Part shown: piece after piece, positions 33,681 to 43,057 of the stretch
Position numbering within the stretch: the first letter of the stretch is position 1
Layout: each line of letters starts with the position of its first letter
DNA from: Verrucomicrobiota bacterium
Lineage (GTDB): Bacteria; Verrucomicrobiota; Verrucomicrobiia; Verrucomicrobiales; DEV007
Length of the DNA: 55,679 bases
Reading direction: 5' to 3'
Assembly: GCA_020630975.1 (NCBI GenBank)
Contig: JAHDID010000004.1
Coordinates: 1 to 55,679, forward strand
Notes under the pieces: generated by a model
What the model was told of the DNA's origin: nothing
Database searches by the model: none
The model's input: the letters and a program-made list of their open reading frames with translations, nothing else
Made by a program: the position numbers and the translations under genes

Positions 33681-36600
33681 ATGAGAACCGTCTCTTTTGT
33701 CCCACTCTTCGTGCTCGCTCTACTACTTTCAGTCGGTCCAGCACATACCGCCGAAACCCAGCTAAAAGATCTGAACTACGATCGATACCCCTATCGATTC
33801 TCCAGTCAGCTCCCGCTAAAACGAGATCAAAAAATCCTGCTACGCTTCAGCCGCGAAGTCGATAGCCGACAGGTGGCTGAGCATTTCCATTTTCGAACCA
33901 AACCCGACCAAAAAGGCGCACGCCTCACATCGCCAGTCACTTCCTCGCGTCCTGACTTGGAGCAAATTCGCGATTTCGGTAAATATCTGATCCCACGAAA
34001 CCTAGTCGCCGATCAAATCCCCAATTTCACCAACCGGTTTGTGATCGTAGAGCCGAAGACACCCTTGCCAGTCGGACACACTTGGCAGTTACTCTCGACC
34101 AAGGGACTGAAAGACTTCTCAGGCACCTATGCCCTCAACAAATCGCTCTACAATGAGCTAGGCACCATACACCCTTTCCGAATCGAGTCAGTCACTCCAG
34201 TCACTCCCTACGATCAAGCGATGACGATTCGAGTGACTCACAACAAATACCACTTATCCAAGGCGGTAACCATAGAGGAACTCGAAAAGGTCATCTCGAT
34301 ATCGCCCCAGCCCGAAAACTTCGCGATCGCCTCAGAACCTTACCACTTTGAGCTTAGTGGCGACTTTGCCTACGACCAAACTTATCAAGTGACGGTAGAA
34401 CCCGGGATTGCCGCAGTCGACGGGACCATTACTAGCAGCAAAACACAGCAAACCGTCATCCTCCAACCCAACCGCGGCTTCATCCGATTGCCCTTCTACT
34501 CGGAGACCCAAAATGCCACAGGCAACCGGCAGTTCGATGTAGAAACCGCTAATCTAGAAAGTGTCCGAACCCGTGTGAAGAGTCTAACCGGCGCTAACTT
34601 GATCTACGCCATGAAAGGCTATCAAGATGGCTACCAGGGCGATGGTGACAAACGAACCATTCCATTTTCCATCATCCCAGGCAAAACGATCTACGATGAG
34701 ACACGTCAGCCCACTCAACCTCTCGACACCACCGAATCATTCCAACTAAGTTGGGATGACCTGGCCGACAAACAAACCTTTGGAGCTTACTATGTGGAAA
34801 CAATCGGCCGCTCCAAACCCCAATACACCCAGATCGGTAGCCACACGCTGGTACAACTCACCGATATCGGCTTAGTCTGGAAACAGACAGACACCCACAC
34901 CTTAGTCTACACCTTTTCAATCGCTTCTGGCAAACCTACAGCCGATGTCGATATCCGTCTGGTGAATGACGAGGCCGAATCTTTAGGCACTTTCCGTAGC
35001 GATGAGTCAGGCATTGCACTGATACCCCATTCCAGCTACCCCAAAGAGTCCACACCTTGGCTAGACGCCTCCCTCGGCGAAGACCGACACGTTCTAGCCT
35101 TTATACCAGAAGACGATCGCATCGGTCTGTGGACATTTGACATCCCCTACCGCTTCTCAGCTATATCGGAGGACTCCCGCCGGACACAGATCTTCACCGA
35201 TCGCGATGCCTATCGGCCAGGTGAAACCGTTTACCTAAAGATACTATCCCGACAGCTAGATAGCAGCGGGCTAAAACAGCCAAAATCTGCCGAAGCCAAC
35301 CTAACGGTTCGCGACAACAAGGATCGCAACCTTCTAACTAAGCGAATCTCACTAAGCTCAAATGGATCTTATGACGATAGTTTTGAATTACCTAGCATCA
35401 CCACAGGCTACTACACCATCGAACTAGACTTTAATCGAGAAAATGCTGAAGATACCGACTGGAGCCTAATCAATCATCATCGGATACAAGTGGCTGACTA
35501 CCGAGTCAATACATTCGCACTCGACCTCAAGACCAAAGACGGCCAACTCGGCGACGATGTATCCATCCCTCTCCACGCAAACTACTACATTGGCAAACCA
35601 CTATCGAAAGCCAAAGCCAGCTGGGAGGTCTACTCTCATATCCTCTACCCCAATCACCGCAGTTTCGCAGACTTTGACTTCGGAGACTACCGCGCATCAT
35701 ATATCCAGTTCTCTTCCCCTACCGACGAAGCGTTACTCAACGAGAACGGCAGCACTCTCATCCAGCTCGAGTCCGATGGCAGCGCGACACCAGCTCCTCA
35801 CCAGGTGAATATCCGAGCCGAGGTAACTGACATCAATCAACAGACGATCTCCCAGAAAGCCAGCCTGACCCTACACAGTTCCGATTTCTACATCGGCCTA
35901 CGTCGCCCTGAAGGCATCCACCGAGTCGGCGATACGGTGCCATTCGCTATCGCTCTGATGGACACTCAAGGACGCGCCTATGAATCCCCCACTCAGAGTC
36001 AGATCAAGATCGAAAAAGAAATATGGAATACCATAAAGATCAAAGGCTCAGATGGAAAGATCACCCATAGAAATCAGAAGCATCTCGAAGAAATTAGCCG
36101 TAGCGACATCGAGATCCACACTCAGGTCGATCCCGTCACTCAACTCCCGATCAGCCACAACCACAATATCACATTCGCTACAGCTGGAGACTATGTCATC
36201 AGCCTCACCTCGACAGATCCACAAGGGCGCGACGCAGTAACGAGTCAACGATTCCGAGTCATCGGAGCCGAAGAAGCCGCATGGGCTTGGGACGATGTCG
36301 TGGCTATCGACCTCATTCCTGACCGGACCTCTTACCAAGTGGGCGATACAGCCAGGCTACTAGTCCGTTCCCCAGTTTTTGGACCAGCGCTAATCACTAC
36401 AGAGCGCTCAGGGGTCGTCAGCCATCAGACAATAGACATCGACCAGCACGAAACCATCATAGAGGTCCCGATACCAGAGGGCTCCGCTCCAAATCTATTC
36501 GCCTCCGTTCTGCTAGTCCGTGGATCAGCTGATAGTCCTCATATCCACCAAACCGCCGACTACCGCATCGGCTATTGCCAACTAACTGTCGACGATCCCC

Positions 36601-39104
36601 AACAGACACTTGAACTAACTCTGGAGACTGATGACAAGCCCTACTACCAGCCCGGTGAAATGGTAGAAATCACCGCAGCCGTGACAGATTCTCTTGGAGC
36701 TGGCGTAGCCAATGCAGAGGTCACACTCTACGCTGTCGATGAAGGCATACTCAGCTTGACCGATTACCAAACACCAGACCCCAATTCGGTGTTTCACGCG
36801 CCCTTTCCTTTGACAGTCAAAACAGGCCAATCCCTATCCAAACTCGTGCCCGAAAATCCTAAAGAACGAGATTTCGGCAATAAAGGCTTCGTCATCGGGG
36901 GCGGCGGTGGCGGCGACAGCTATGGCAACAGCGGCCTGACGAAAAAGATTCGTGACGATTTCCAGGCCGTTGCCTTCTGGCAGTCAGGCTTAAAGACTGA
37001 TGCTGAAGGCAAAATCCGACACCAGTTTAATGCTCCGGACAATCTCACCACCTTTCGCCTGATCGGTGTCGTAGCAAAAGGTAATCGCTTTGCCTCTACC
37101 GATAATAAAATAATCACTAACAAACCGCTGATCATAGAGCCGTCCATACCTCTAAACAGTTATGTGAGCGATCGTCTCGATCTGACAGCGATACTGCACA
37201 ACAATACTCCACAACCACAGTCGGTGGCAGTCAGTTTGACTCTCGACTCACATGCGGTTCACCTAGACCAGATCAGCCAAGTTCTACCCACCAAACTGTC
37301 CAACCCAGTTTCACCAAAAGAACGAACCCGTAGCCAAACCTACTCACTCCCGCCAGATTCGACCCACGCGATTCGTTTCCCTGCGGGTATCACCCGGGAC
37401 GGAACTGCACAATGGTCGTGGCAAGTGACTTCGCAAACCGATACCAAATTAACAGATTCTACCCTATCAACGATAGCTATCGGCTACCCAGTGCCTGAGC
37501 TCAACCAGACTCATACTCTTGCTTTGGGCGACTCAACCTCCCAGTCACATCTCCTATCCACCATCGATCCGGCACTATTAACAGGTCGCGGCACGATCGA
37601 AATATCAGTATCAAACTCTCGCCTACTGGAGGCCAACGATGCTCTGGAGTACCTACTAGACTACCCCTACGGCTGCCTCGAGCAGACTAGCTCGACTACC
37701 CTCCCCTGGCTGAGCACACGGGCTCTCAGACAGGCCATACCCGACCTAGCCATATCCGAAGAGGAAATTAACCGAGCTATCACCGAAGGAACCAACCGCC
37801 TCCTAGCTATGCAAACTCGGGACGGCGGGCTCAGCTATTGGACCGGGCAACGAGAGTCCGTATTTTGGGGCAGCGCTTACGCTGGCCTCGTGTTAGCCAC
37901 CGCCAAACAACAAGGCATCGACCTACCCGCATCTCGCCTAGGTCGACTCTGGAACTACTTGAGTGATCAACTCCGAAATACTGGCAAACAGAACCAAGCC
38001 TACGACCTATCAAAACGCTGCCTAGCGCTATACACCCTAGCCCTAGTCGACCGAGCTGAGCCTAGTTACTATGATCTGCTCTTCCAAAGGAGAAGCGAGC
38101 TCCCAGCCGAAGGCCGCTCCCTACTAGCCCTAGCCATGATGCAGACTGATCAAAAAGACCCGAGAGTGAAAACCCTACTCGAGGACACCGCCTCAGATGC
38201 TGAATCGAATGTCCGCTGGTATCAGGGTGCCTACCTGAAAGCGACAGAACTACTGGCGTGGACTCAATACCAAGCAGAGAGCGAGCGGACCGATGCGCTG
38301 ATCGAAGAACTGATCCAGCTAAAGAAAGCCAAACGCGGCTGGGGTAGCACCTACTCCAACGCATGGCCTATGCTAGCCCTCGCTGCTCACAGCCAAAAGA
38401 CCGCAACAAACCTGACTGGCAATACCATCGAACTCAGCCTACCGTCGGGAAAGCAAACCATTCAGTTTACCGATCAATTGGCCAGCCAAAAGTACTCTAT
38501 CCCATTTGACGGCACCATCGCTTCGGATGCCATACAAATCACCTCAGATGGAAAATGCTACACCCATGTCAGAGTGAGCAGCCAGCCAGATATCCTACCG
38601 CAAAAGCCTGCTAATGCAGGTTTCGGGATCGATCGTAACTACGCAAAAATCGGTCTGGACGGCAGCTTATCACCAGCGAAAGATCTACAGGTCGGCGACC
38701 TCGTCCAAGTCACGATAGAAGTCGATATACCCCACAACAATGAGCAGTATCTAGCTATCGACGACCCTGTCCCCGCCATCTTGGAAACGGTAAATTCAAG
38801 CTTCAACACCCAGCAGACTAGGACTGCTAAACCAAACCGCGACCGGCACGATCCGATAAGACAGCTCTACACCAACCACCGAGAGATGCGCAAAGATCGG
38901 TCTCTGTTCTTTGCCGATTACCTAAGCAATTCAGGTCACTACCGCATCACTTATCGAGCCAGAGTGGTCTCACCAGGTAACTGCATCGTCCCTCCAGCTA
39001 AAATCGAATCCATGTATGAACCTGAGCGCTACGGTCTCAGCCAAACTCAGCAACTGACGGCTAAACCTCTCGACTTAGGAAACAATCAAGTCGCCAAACG
39101 ATAG
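33681..39104 (+). CDS. Bacterial alpha-2-macroglobulin with intact thioester motif
   Basis: An 1807-residue periplasmic protein. A classical signal peptide (MRTVSFVPLFVLALLLSVGPAHTA) without a lipobox cysteine means it is soluble, unlike E. coli YfhM, which is a lipoprotein. The chain has macroglobulin-like beta domains, an MG2-type segment around residues 500-620, a bait-region-like stretch with a poly-Gly run near 1075, and the thioester motif GCLEQ with Cys1332 to Gln1335, followed by an alpha/alpha toroid of TED type. Such proteins trap attacking proteases. It is linked to pbpC ten bases downstream, the classical pairing for wall repair after damage. Confidence 0.92.
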   Translation: MRTVSFVPLFVLALLLSVGPAHTAETQLKDLNYDRYPYRFSSQLPLKRDQKILLRFSREVDSRQVAEHFHFRTKPDQKGARLTSPVTSSRPDLEQIRDFGKYLIPRNLVADQIPNFTNRFVIVEPKTPLPVGHTWQLLSTKGLKDFSGTYALNKSLYNELGTIHPFRIESVTPVTPYDQAMTIRVTHNKYHLSKAVTIEELEKVISISPQPENFAIASEPYHFELSGDFAYDQTYQVTVEPGIAAVDGTITSSKTQQTVILQPNRGFIRLPFYSETQNATGNRQFDVETANLESVRTRVKSLTGANLIYAMKGYQDGYQGDGDKRTIPFSIIPGKTIYDETRQPTQPLDTTESFQLSWDDLADKQTFGAYYVETIGRSKPQYTQIGSHTLVQLTDIGLVWKQTDTHTLVYTFSIASGKPTADVDIRLVNDEAESLGTFRSDESGIALIPHSSYPKESTPWLDASLGEDRHVLAFIPEDDRIGLWTFDIPYRFSAISEDSRRTQIFTDRDAYRPGETVYLKILSRQLDSSGLKQPKSAEANLTVRDNKDRNLLTKRISLSSNGSYDDSFELPSITTGYYTIELDFNRENAEDTDWSLINHHRIQVADYRVNTFALDLKTKDGQLGDDVSIPLHANYYIGKPLSKAKASWEVYSHILYPNHRSFADFDFGDYRASYIQFSSPTDEALLNENGSTLIQLESDGSATPAPHQVNIRAEVTDINQQTISQKASLTLHSSDFYIGLRRPEGIHRVGDTVPFAIALMDTQGRAYESPTQSQIKIEKEIWNTIKIKGSDGKITHRNQKHLEEISRSDIEIHTQVDPVTQLPISHNHNITFATAGDYVISLTSTDPQGRDAVTSQRFRVIGAEEAAWAWDDVVAIDLIPDRTSYQVGDTARLLVRSPVFGPALITTERSGVVSHQTIDIDQHETIIEVPIPEGSAPNLFASVLLVRGSADSPHIHQTADYRIGYCQLTVDDPQQTLELTLETDDKPYYQPGEMVEITAAVTDSLGAGVANAEVTLYAVDEGILSLTDYQTPDPNSVFHAPFPLTVKTGQSLSKLVPENPKERDFGNKGFVIGGGGGGDSYGNSGLTKKIRDDFQAVAFWQSGLKTDAEGKIRHQFNAPDNLTTFRLIGVVAKGNRFASTDNKIITNKPLIIEPSIPLNSYVSDRLDLTAILHNNTPQPQSVAVSLTLDSHAVHLDQISQVLPTKLSNPVSPKERTRSQTYSLPPDSTHAIRFPAGITRDGTAQWSWQVTSQTDTKLTDSTLSTIAIGYPVPELNQTHTLALGDSTSQSHLLSTIDPALLTGRGTIEISVSNSRLLEANDALEYLLDYPYGCLEQTSSTTLPWLSTRALRQAIPDLAISEEEINRAITEGTNRLLAMQTRDGGLSYWTGQRESVFWGSAYAGLVLATAKQQGIDLPASRLGRLWNYLSDQLRNTGKQNQAYDLSKRCLALYTLALVDRAEPSYYDLLFQRRSELPAEGRSLLALAMMQTDQKDPRVKTLLEDTASDAESNVRWYQGAYLKATELLAWTQYQAESERTDALIEELIQLKKAKRGWGSTYSNAWPMLALAAHSQKTATNLTGNTIELSLPSGKQTIQFTDQLASQKYSIPFDGTIASDAIQITSDGKCYTHVRVSSQPDILPQKPANAGFGIDRNYAKIGLDGSLSPAKDLQVGDLVQVTIEVDIPHNNEQYLAIDDPVPAILETVNSSFNTQQTRTAKPNRDRHDPIRQLYTNHREMRKDRSLFFADYLSNSGHYRITYRARVVSPGNCIVPPAKIESMYEPERYGLSQTQQLTAKPLDLGNNQVAKR

Positions 39105-39114
39105 ACCTCTTCCT

Positions 39115-41367
39115 ATGAGTCGACGTCTCAGAGTTATCGCCATCAGCGCCTTGTCGCTCTACTTGATCCTTTATTTTGGCATCCCCTCCCTGATACCGAT
39201 CCCCGTAGAGATCTCGACTCCTAAACCGTCGGGTATTACCTATCTAGACAGGGACGGGCTACCGCTCCGGAGGACTTTGAGTAAAGACGATCTCAAGATC
39301 GATGCTTTTGTAGCCTTTTCCGATCTACCCGAGTCTTTGGTCTTTGCGACTATCGCTGCAGAAGACAAACGCTTCTTCCATCACGATGGCATCGACTACC
39401 TAGGTATCGCCAGATCGTTACGAGACGGGATAAAGAGAAAAAAGGTCGTATCTGGAGCCTCGACCATCAGCCAGCAATTGGTAAAAATCAGTTCTCCAAG
39501 ACGCTCTCGCAGCTTTACCACAAAACTGATCGAGATCGCCACTGCCCGCAAACTTGAGATCGTCCTCAGCAAGGAATCGATTCTGACAGGCTACCTCAAC
39601 CGGCTCCCATACGGCAATCAAATCTCAGGCATCCGCGGCGCAGCTAGACACTACTTTGGCAAACCAGTAAGCGATCTATCTCTAGCAGAGAGTGCGCTCC
39701 TCGCCGGCCTACCCAACCAGCCCTCTCGCCTCAACCCATGGAAGAATGAAGCGGGTGCCATCGCCAGGCAACGCTGGGTACTCCAGCGCATGCTCGACGA
39801 GGATTTCATCTCAGATGAAGTCTACCAAATTGCAATCGCAGAACCGCTTACCTTTCAGAAGCCACATGGCAGCAGCGTGTTTCGTGCCCCCCACTTCGTC
39901 GACTTACTGCGCCAGCAGACGGGCCTCAGCACAGACACTCAAGTCACTACCACTATCGATCTCGGGATTCACCAGAGTGTAGAGTCTACCGTGACTGAGC
40001 GCCTCGCCCACTTACCAGGCACCCAGGCAGCGGCTGTAGTCATCGAAAACAAAACCGGTAGCGTGCTCGCTCTAATCGGCTCTCGTTCATTCTCCGAGTC
40101 GGCCTCCGGTCAGACCAATGGAGCTATGGCTGCCCGCTCTGCAGGGTCCACCCTGAAACCCTTTACCTACCTGCTCGCACTGGAGCGAGACTACAGCGCG
40201 GGCTCGATCCTACCCGATATACCGATCAACTATGTGAGCCGGGCAGGAGCCTTCGAGCCAGTCAATTTCGATCGCACCTACCAGGGCCCGGTCACCCTGC
40301 GCCAGGCTTTGGCCACATCGCTAAACGTACCCGCCGTGCGAGTACTAAACGATATCGGTGGTCCACGAGTGTTGCACAGACTACTCCGCGAGGGGTTTGG
40401 CTTCTCCAGTCTAAATGACAACGGCGATGTGTATGGACTGGGGCTAACGATAGGAAATGCAGAAGTTCGCCTACTCGAGCTAACCAATGCCTACGCCTGC
40501 CTCGCTCGCATGGGCAGCTACCTACCCTACCGACTGACACCGGGCCCCACGCCAGAGCATCGCCAATTGCTCGATGCCACCAGCTCATGGATCATCACCG
40601 ATATACTGGCAGACAATGCGGCACGAGCACCGGCGTTTGGCAGAGACTCAGCCTTGCGCCTGCCATTCCCCGTAGCTGCAAAAACTGGCACCTCCACCGA
40701 CTATCGCGATAGCTGGACGCTCGGCTACACACCCGAGTACACTGTAGGGGTATGGATGGGGAATTTCGATAACCGCCCTCTGCCACAAAACCTCACCGGC
40801 GCTCGCGGCGCAGGCCCTATCTTCCGCGATATCATGCTAGCTCTCCATCCAGAGGAAAAAGAAGCCACGTGGTACACTCGACCAGAAAGCTTGGTAAAAG
40901 CGTGTATCGACCCACGAAACGGACTGCAAATCCATCCCAATCAACGGCACTCCCAAACAACGAACGAATGGTTTCTACCAGAGAAACTACCCCAATTAGC
41001 CACAACCAACGACTACTCACATGATGGCCGCGCCATCTTATCACGAGACTACCGTACATGGTCGACTATCACGCCTCACTACACCCTTGCAGAGGATGAC
41101 GGCTCGGCCACATTTCAGATACTCAGCCCGAAACCCGAAACCACCGCTTACCTAGACCCCGACCTCGCCAATAGTGGCAACCGAATGCTGCTGAAAACCG
41201 ATTCCCTGCACCCCAGCCAAATCCGTTGGCATAGTGACACACTAGAGATCCTGCAAAAAGGCTCTCACACTTGGGCACTTCTCACACCTGGCGAGCACCA
41301 TATCCAAGCAATCCACCCCGATACTGGCCACTCGGTATCGACTCATATCGAGGTCGAACAACTGTGA
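39115..41367 (+). CDS. pbpC: Penicillin-binding protein 1C (PbpC)
   Basis: A 750-residue bifunctional class A penicillin-binding protein. An N-terminal membrane anchor (about 5-28) precedes the GT51 transglycosylase with catalytic Glu83 in AAEDKRFFHHDG and the GASTISQQLVK motif. The transpeptidase has STLK at 345-348, an SLN motif (ATSLNVPA) and KTGTS. The C-terminal FQILSPKPETTAYLDPDL region is the PBP1C-specific C-terminal domain. It acts in the periplasm on peptidoglycan strands. The pairing with alpha-2-macroglobulin directly upstream is the known YfhM-PbpC arrangement. Confidence 0.94.
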   Translation: MSRRLRVIAISALSLYLILYFGIPSLIPIPVEISTPKPSGITYLDRDGLPLRRTLSKDDLKIDAFVAFSDLPESLVFATIAAEDKRFFHHDGIDYLGIARSLRDGIKRKKVVSGASTISQQLVKISSPRRSRSFTTKLIEIATARKLEIVLSKESILTGYLNRLPYGNQISGIRGAARHYFGKPVSDLSLAESALLAGLPNQPSRLNPWKNEAGAIARQRWVLQRMLDEDFISDEVYQIAIAEPLTFQKPHGSSVFRAPHFVDLLRQQTGLSTDTQVTTTIDLGIHQSVESTVTERLAHLPGTQAAAVVIENKTGSVLALIGSRSFSESASGQTNGAMAARSAGSTLKPFTYLLALERDYSAGSILPDIPINYVSRAGAFEPVNFDRTYQGPVTLRQALATSLNVPAVRVLNDIGGPRVLHRLLREGFGFSSLNDNGDVYGLGLTIGNAEVRLLELTNAYACLARMGSYLPYRLTPGPTPEHRQLLDATSSWIITDILADNAARAPAFGRDSALRLPFPVAAKTGTSTDYRDSWTLGYTPEYTVGVWMGNFDNRPLPQNLTGARGAGPIFRDIMLALHPEEKEATWYTRPESLVKACIDPRNGLQIHPNQRHSQTTNEWFLPEKLPQLATTNDYSHDGRAILSRDYRTWSTITPHYTLAEDDGSATFQILSPKPETTAYLDPDLANSGNRMLLKTDSLHPSQIRWHSDTLEILQKGSHTWALLTPGEHHIQAIHPDTGHSVSTHIEVEQL

Positions 41368-41388
41368 AATGATCATCATCCCTGCCAT

Positions 41389-41687
41389 GTGGAGGCGCGC
41401 CTACTGGCGAGTGTGCCGCAAGAACCCAGCCAGCTCCCCAAACGCCACCGCCATCAGCCGGACCAACGAAACGCCACTCGCTTCACGCTCGCTGCCACTA
41501 ATACCTTCGCCGTGGAGGCGAGCCTACTGGCGAGTGTCCTGCAATGCCCAGCCAGCTCCCCAAACGCCACCGCCCCTGCCGAACCAACGAAACGCCACTT
41601 GCTTCACACTCGCCGCCACTAGCACCGCCTCTGTGGAGGCAAGCCTACTGGCGAGTGCCCTGCAATGCCCAGCCACCCTCCCCCAAA
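41389..41687. repeat. Tandem repeat, about 122 bp, two full units and one partial
   Basis: Units start at 41389, 41512 and 41633, each with GTGGAGGCGMGCCTACTGGC, so the period is 123 and then 121 bases; the third copy is cut after about 55 bases. Each full unit also contains AAACGCCACCGCC and ACGAAACGCCACT. The unit slips by one or two bases, so all three frames open in different units. Reading frames here (at 41369 and 41389) are therefore repeat artefacts. The 405-base stretch between pbpC and the epimerase holds only this repeat and a terminator. Confidence 0.85.
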
Positions 41688-41702
41688 AAAACACCACAAA
41701 AA

Positions 41703-41732
41703 AATGGCAGTGAGCCATAGCTCACTGCCATT
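41703..41732 (-). terminator. Intrinsic terminator for the aldose epimerase gene
   Basis: A 13-bp perfect stem (AATGGCAGTGAGC with GCTCACTGCCATT) around a CATA loop. On the reverse strand it is followed by seven T, so it ends the leftward epimerase gene. It is also placed to limit readthrough from pbpC. Confidence 0.9.
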
Positions 41733-41772
41733 CCGAAACTGAAGTAGTTATACCTAAATAAATAAAGTCCCC

Positions 41773-42936
41773 TTACTCAACCACACCGAACTGGTAGACG
41801 GTTGTCTGGGTGTAAGTCTCGCCGGGACGAAGCACGGCTGATGGGAAATCCGGGCGATTTGGCGAATCTGGGAAAGTCTGCGCCTCTAGACAGAGCGCTC
41901 CGCGAAACTCGTAAGTCTCGCCACCCTTACCCTTCAGGCCATCTAGATAATTACCTCCGTAAAACTGTAGACCTGGCTCAGTGGTATAGACATCGAGCTT
42001 ACGACCAGAGCTAGCCTCCGATAGTGTCGCCACATGCTCTAGCTTGCCATCGCGGCTGTCTTTGATGCACCAGTTGTGATCGTAGCCCAGGCCATTCTTC
42101 AGCTGCTGGTTGTCCTCCTCGACGCGAGCGCCAATGGCCGTCGCTGTGCGAAAGTCGAATGGTGTGCCCTCGACATCAGCCAATCCCTCGAGAGGAATCG
42201 CTCCAGCATCGATAGCACAGTACTTGTCCGCTTTGATCATCAGCTCATGATCGAGGATCGTCCCCTGGCCCGCGCCCTTCAGATTGAAGTAAGTGTGATT
42301 GGTCAGATTGATCACAGTCGGCTTGCTAGTGGTCGCCGAGTAGTCGATGCGTAGCTCATTTTTATCCGTGAGCGTGTAGGTCACCTCACAGGCCAGCTCG
42401 CCAGGGTAGCCCTGGTCGCCGTCTGGACTCGTCCAGGTGAAGACTAGCTTGCTGCCGTCGATCTTGCCATTCCACAGCTGCTTGTCGAAGCCCTTTTCAC
42501 CACCGTGCAAGTGGTTGGCATCGTTATTCGTCGCCAGAGTGTACTCAGTGCCGTCGATGGAGAATTTCCCCTTGGCGATGCGGTTCGCGTAGCGGCCTGT
42601 GATACAGCCGAAGTACGGGCTCTTCTCTGGGTACTCGCCAGGGCTATCAAAACCGAGTGCGATATCGGCCATGTTGCCATCTTTATCCGGAGCTAGGATA
42701 CCAGCGACAGTGCCGCCCCAGTCCGAGATCTTTACGACGATGCCGTTGCTGTTGGTCAGGGTGAAGATCTTAGCCTGCTGGCCGTCGACTTCGCCCCATG
42801 GTTCACTTGTTATCATGGTCTTGCTAGAGTCTCCTGTCGTCGTTTCACCACCGCTCTCGGCGCCCTGCTGACAGCCACACAGGCCGAGCACAAATCCGAG
42901 CCCGAGGGCTGAGGTGATTATAGATGTCTTTTTCAT
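41773..42936 (-). CDS. Aldose 1-epimerase, exported lipoprotein form
   Basis: A 387-residue galactose-mutarotase-type enzyme. The ATG at 42936 gives a lipoprotein signal with the box LCGC (MKKTSI, hydrophobic stretch, LGLCGC); a start at 42960 would add eight residues before it. The beta-sandwich enzyme follows: FGCITGRYANRIAKG, NHLHGGEKGF, NLTNHTYFNL with the catalytic His, and GALCLEAQTFPDSPN with the catalytic Glu. It interconverts alpha and beta anomers of aldoses. GalM is usually cytoplasmic, so a membrane-tethered periplasmic form suggests processing of sugars released outside the cell. Its terminator is at 41703-41732. Confidence 0.9.
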   Translation of the reverse strand: MKKTSIITSALGLGFVLGLCGCQQGAESGGETTTGDSSKTMITSEPWGEVDGQQAKIFTLTNSNGIVVKISDWGGTVAGILAPDKDGNMADIALGFDSPGEYPEKSPYFGCITGRYANRIAKGKFSIDGTEYTLATNNDANHLHGGEKGFDKQLWNGKIDGSKLVFTWTSPDGDQGYPGELACEVTYTLTDKNELRIDYSATTSKPTVINLTNHTYFNLKGAGQGTILDHELMIKADKYCAIDAGAIPLEGLADVEGTPFDFRTATAIGARVEEDNQQLKNGLGYDHNWCIKDSRDGKLEHVATLSEASSGRKLDVYTTEPGLQFYGGNYLDGLKGKGGETYEFRGALCLEAQTFPDSPNRPDFPSAVLRPGETYTQTTVYQFGVVE

Positions 42937-43057
42937 AACGTATGCCCGAGACTCAATCAAAATCTAGCCCTCGGATCAAGCTTGGTTTTCACTGCTTGTG
43001 CGCCTACTCTGGATCGTCAGATACTAGCCACCATCCATTTGTTCCACACCTGTTGCC

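Noticed and set aside
41369-41713. Two overlapping frames (114 and 77 residues) after pbpC
   Set aside because: They follow the 122-bp repeat through different frames because the period is not a multiple of three throughout.
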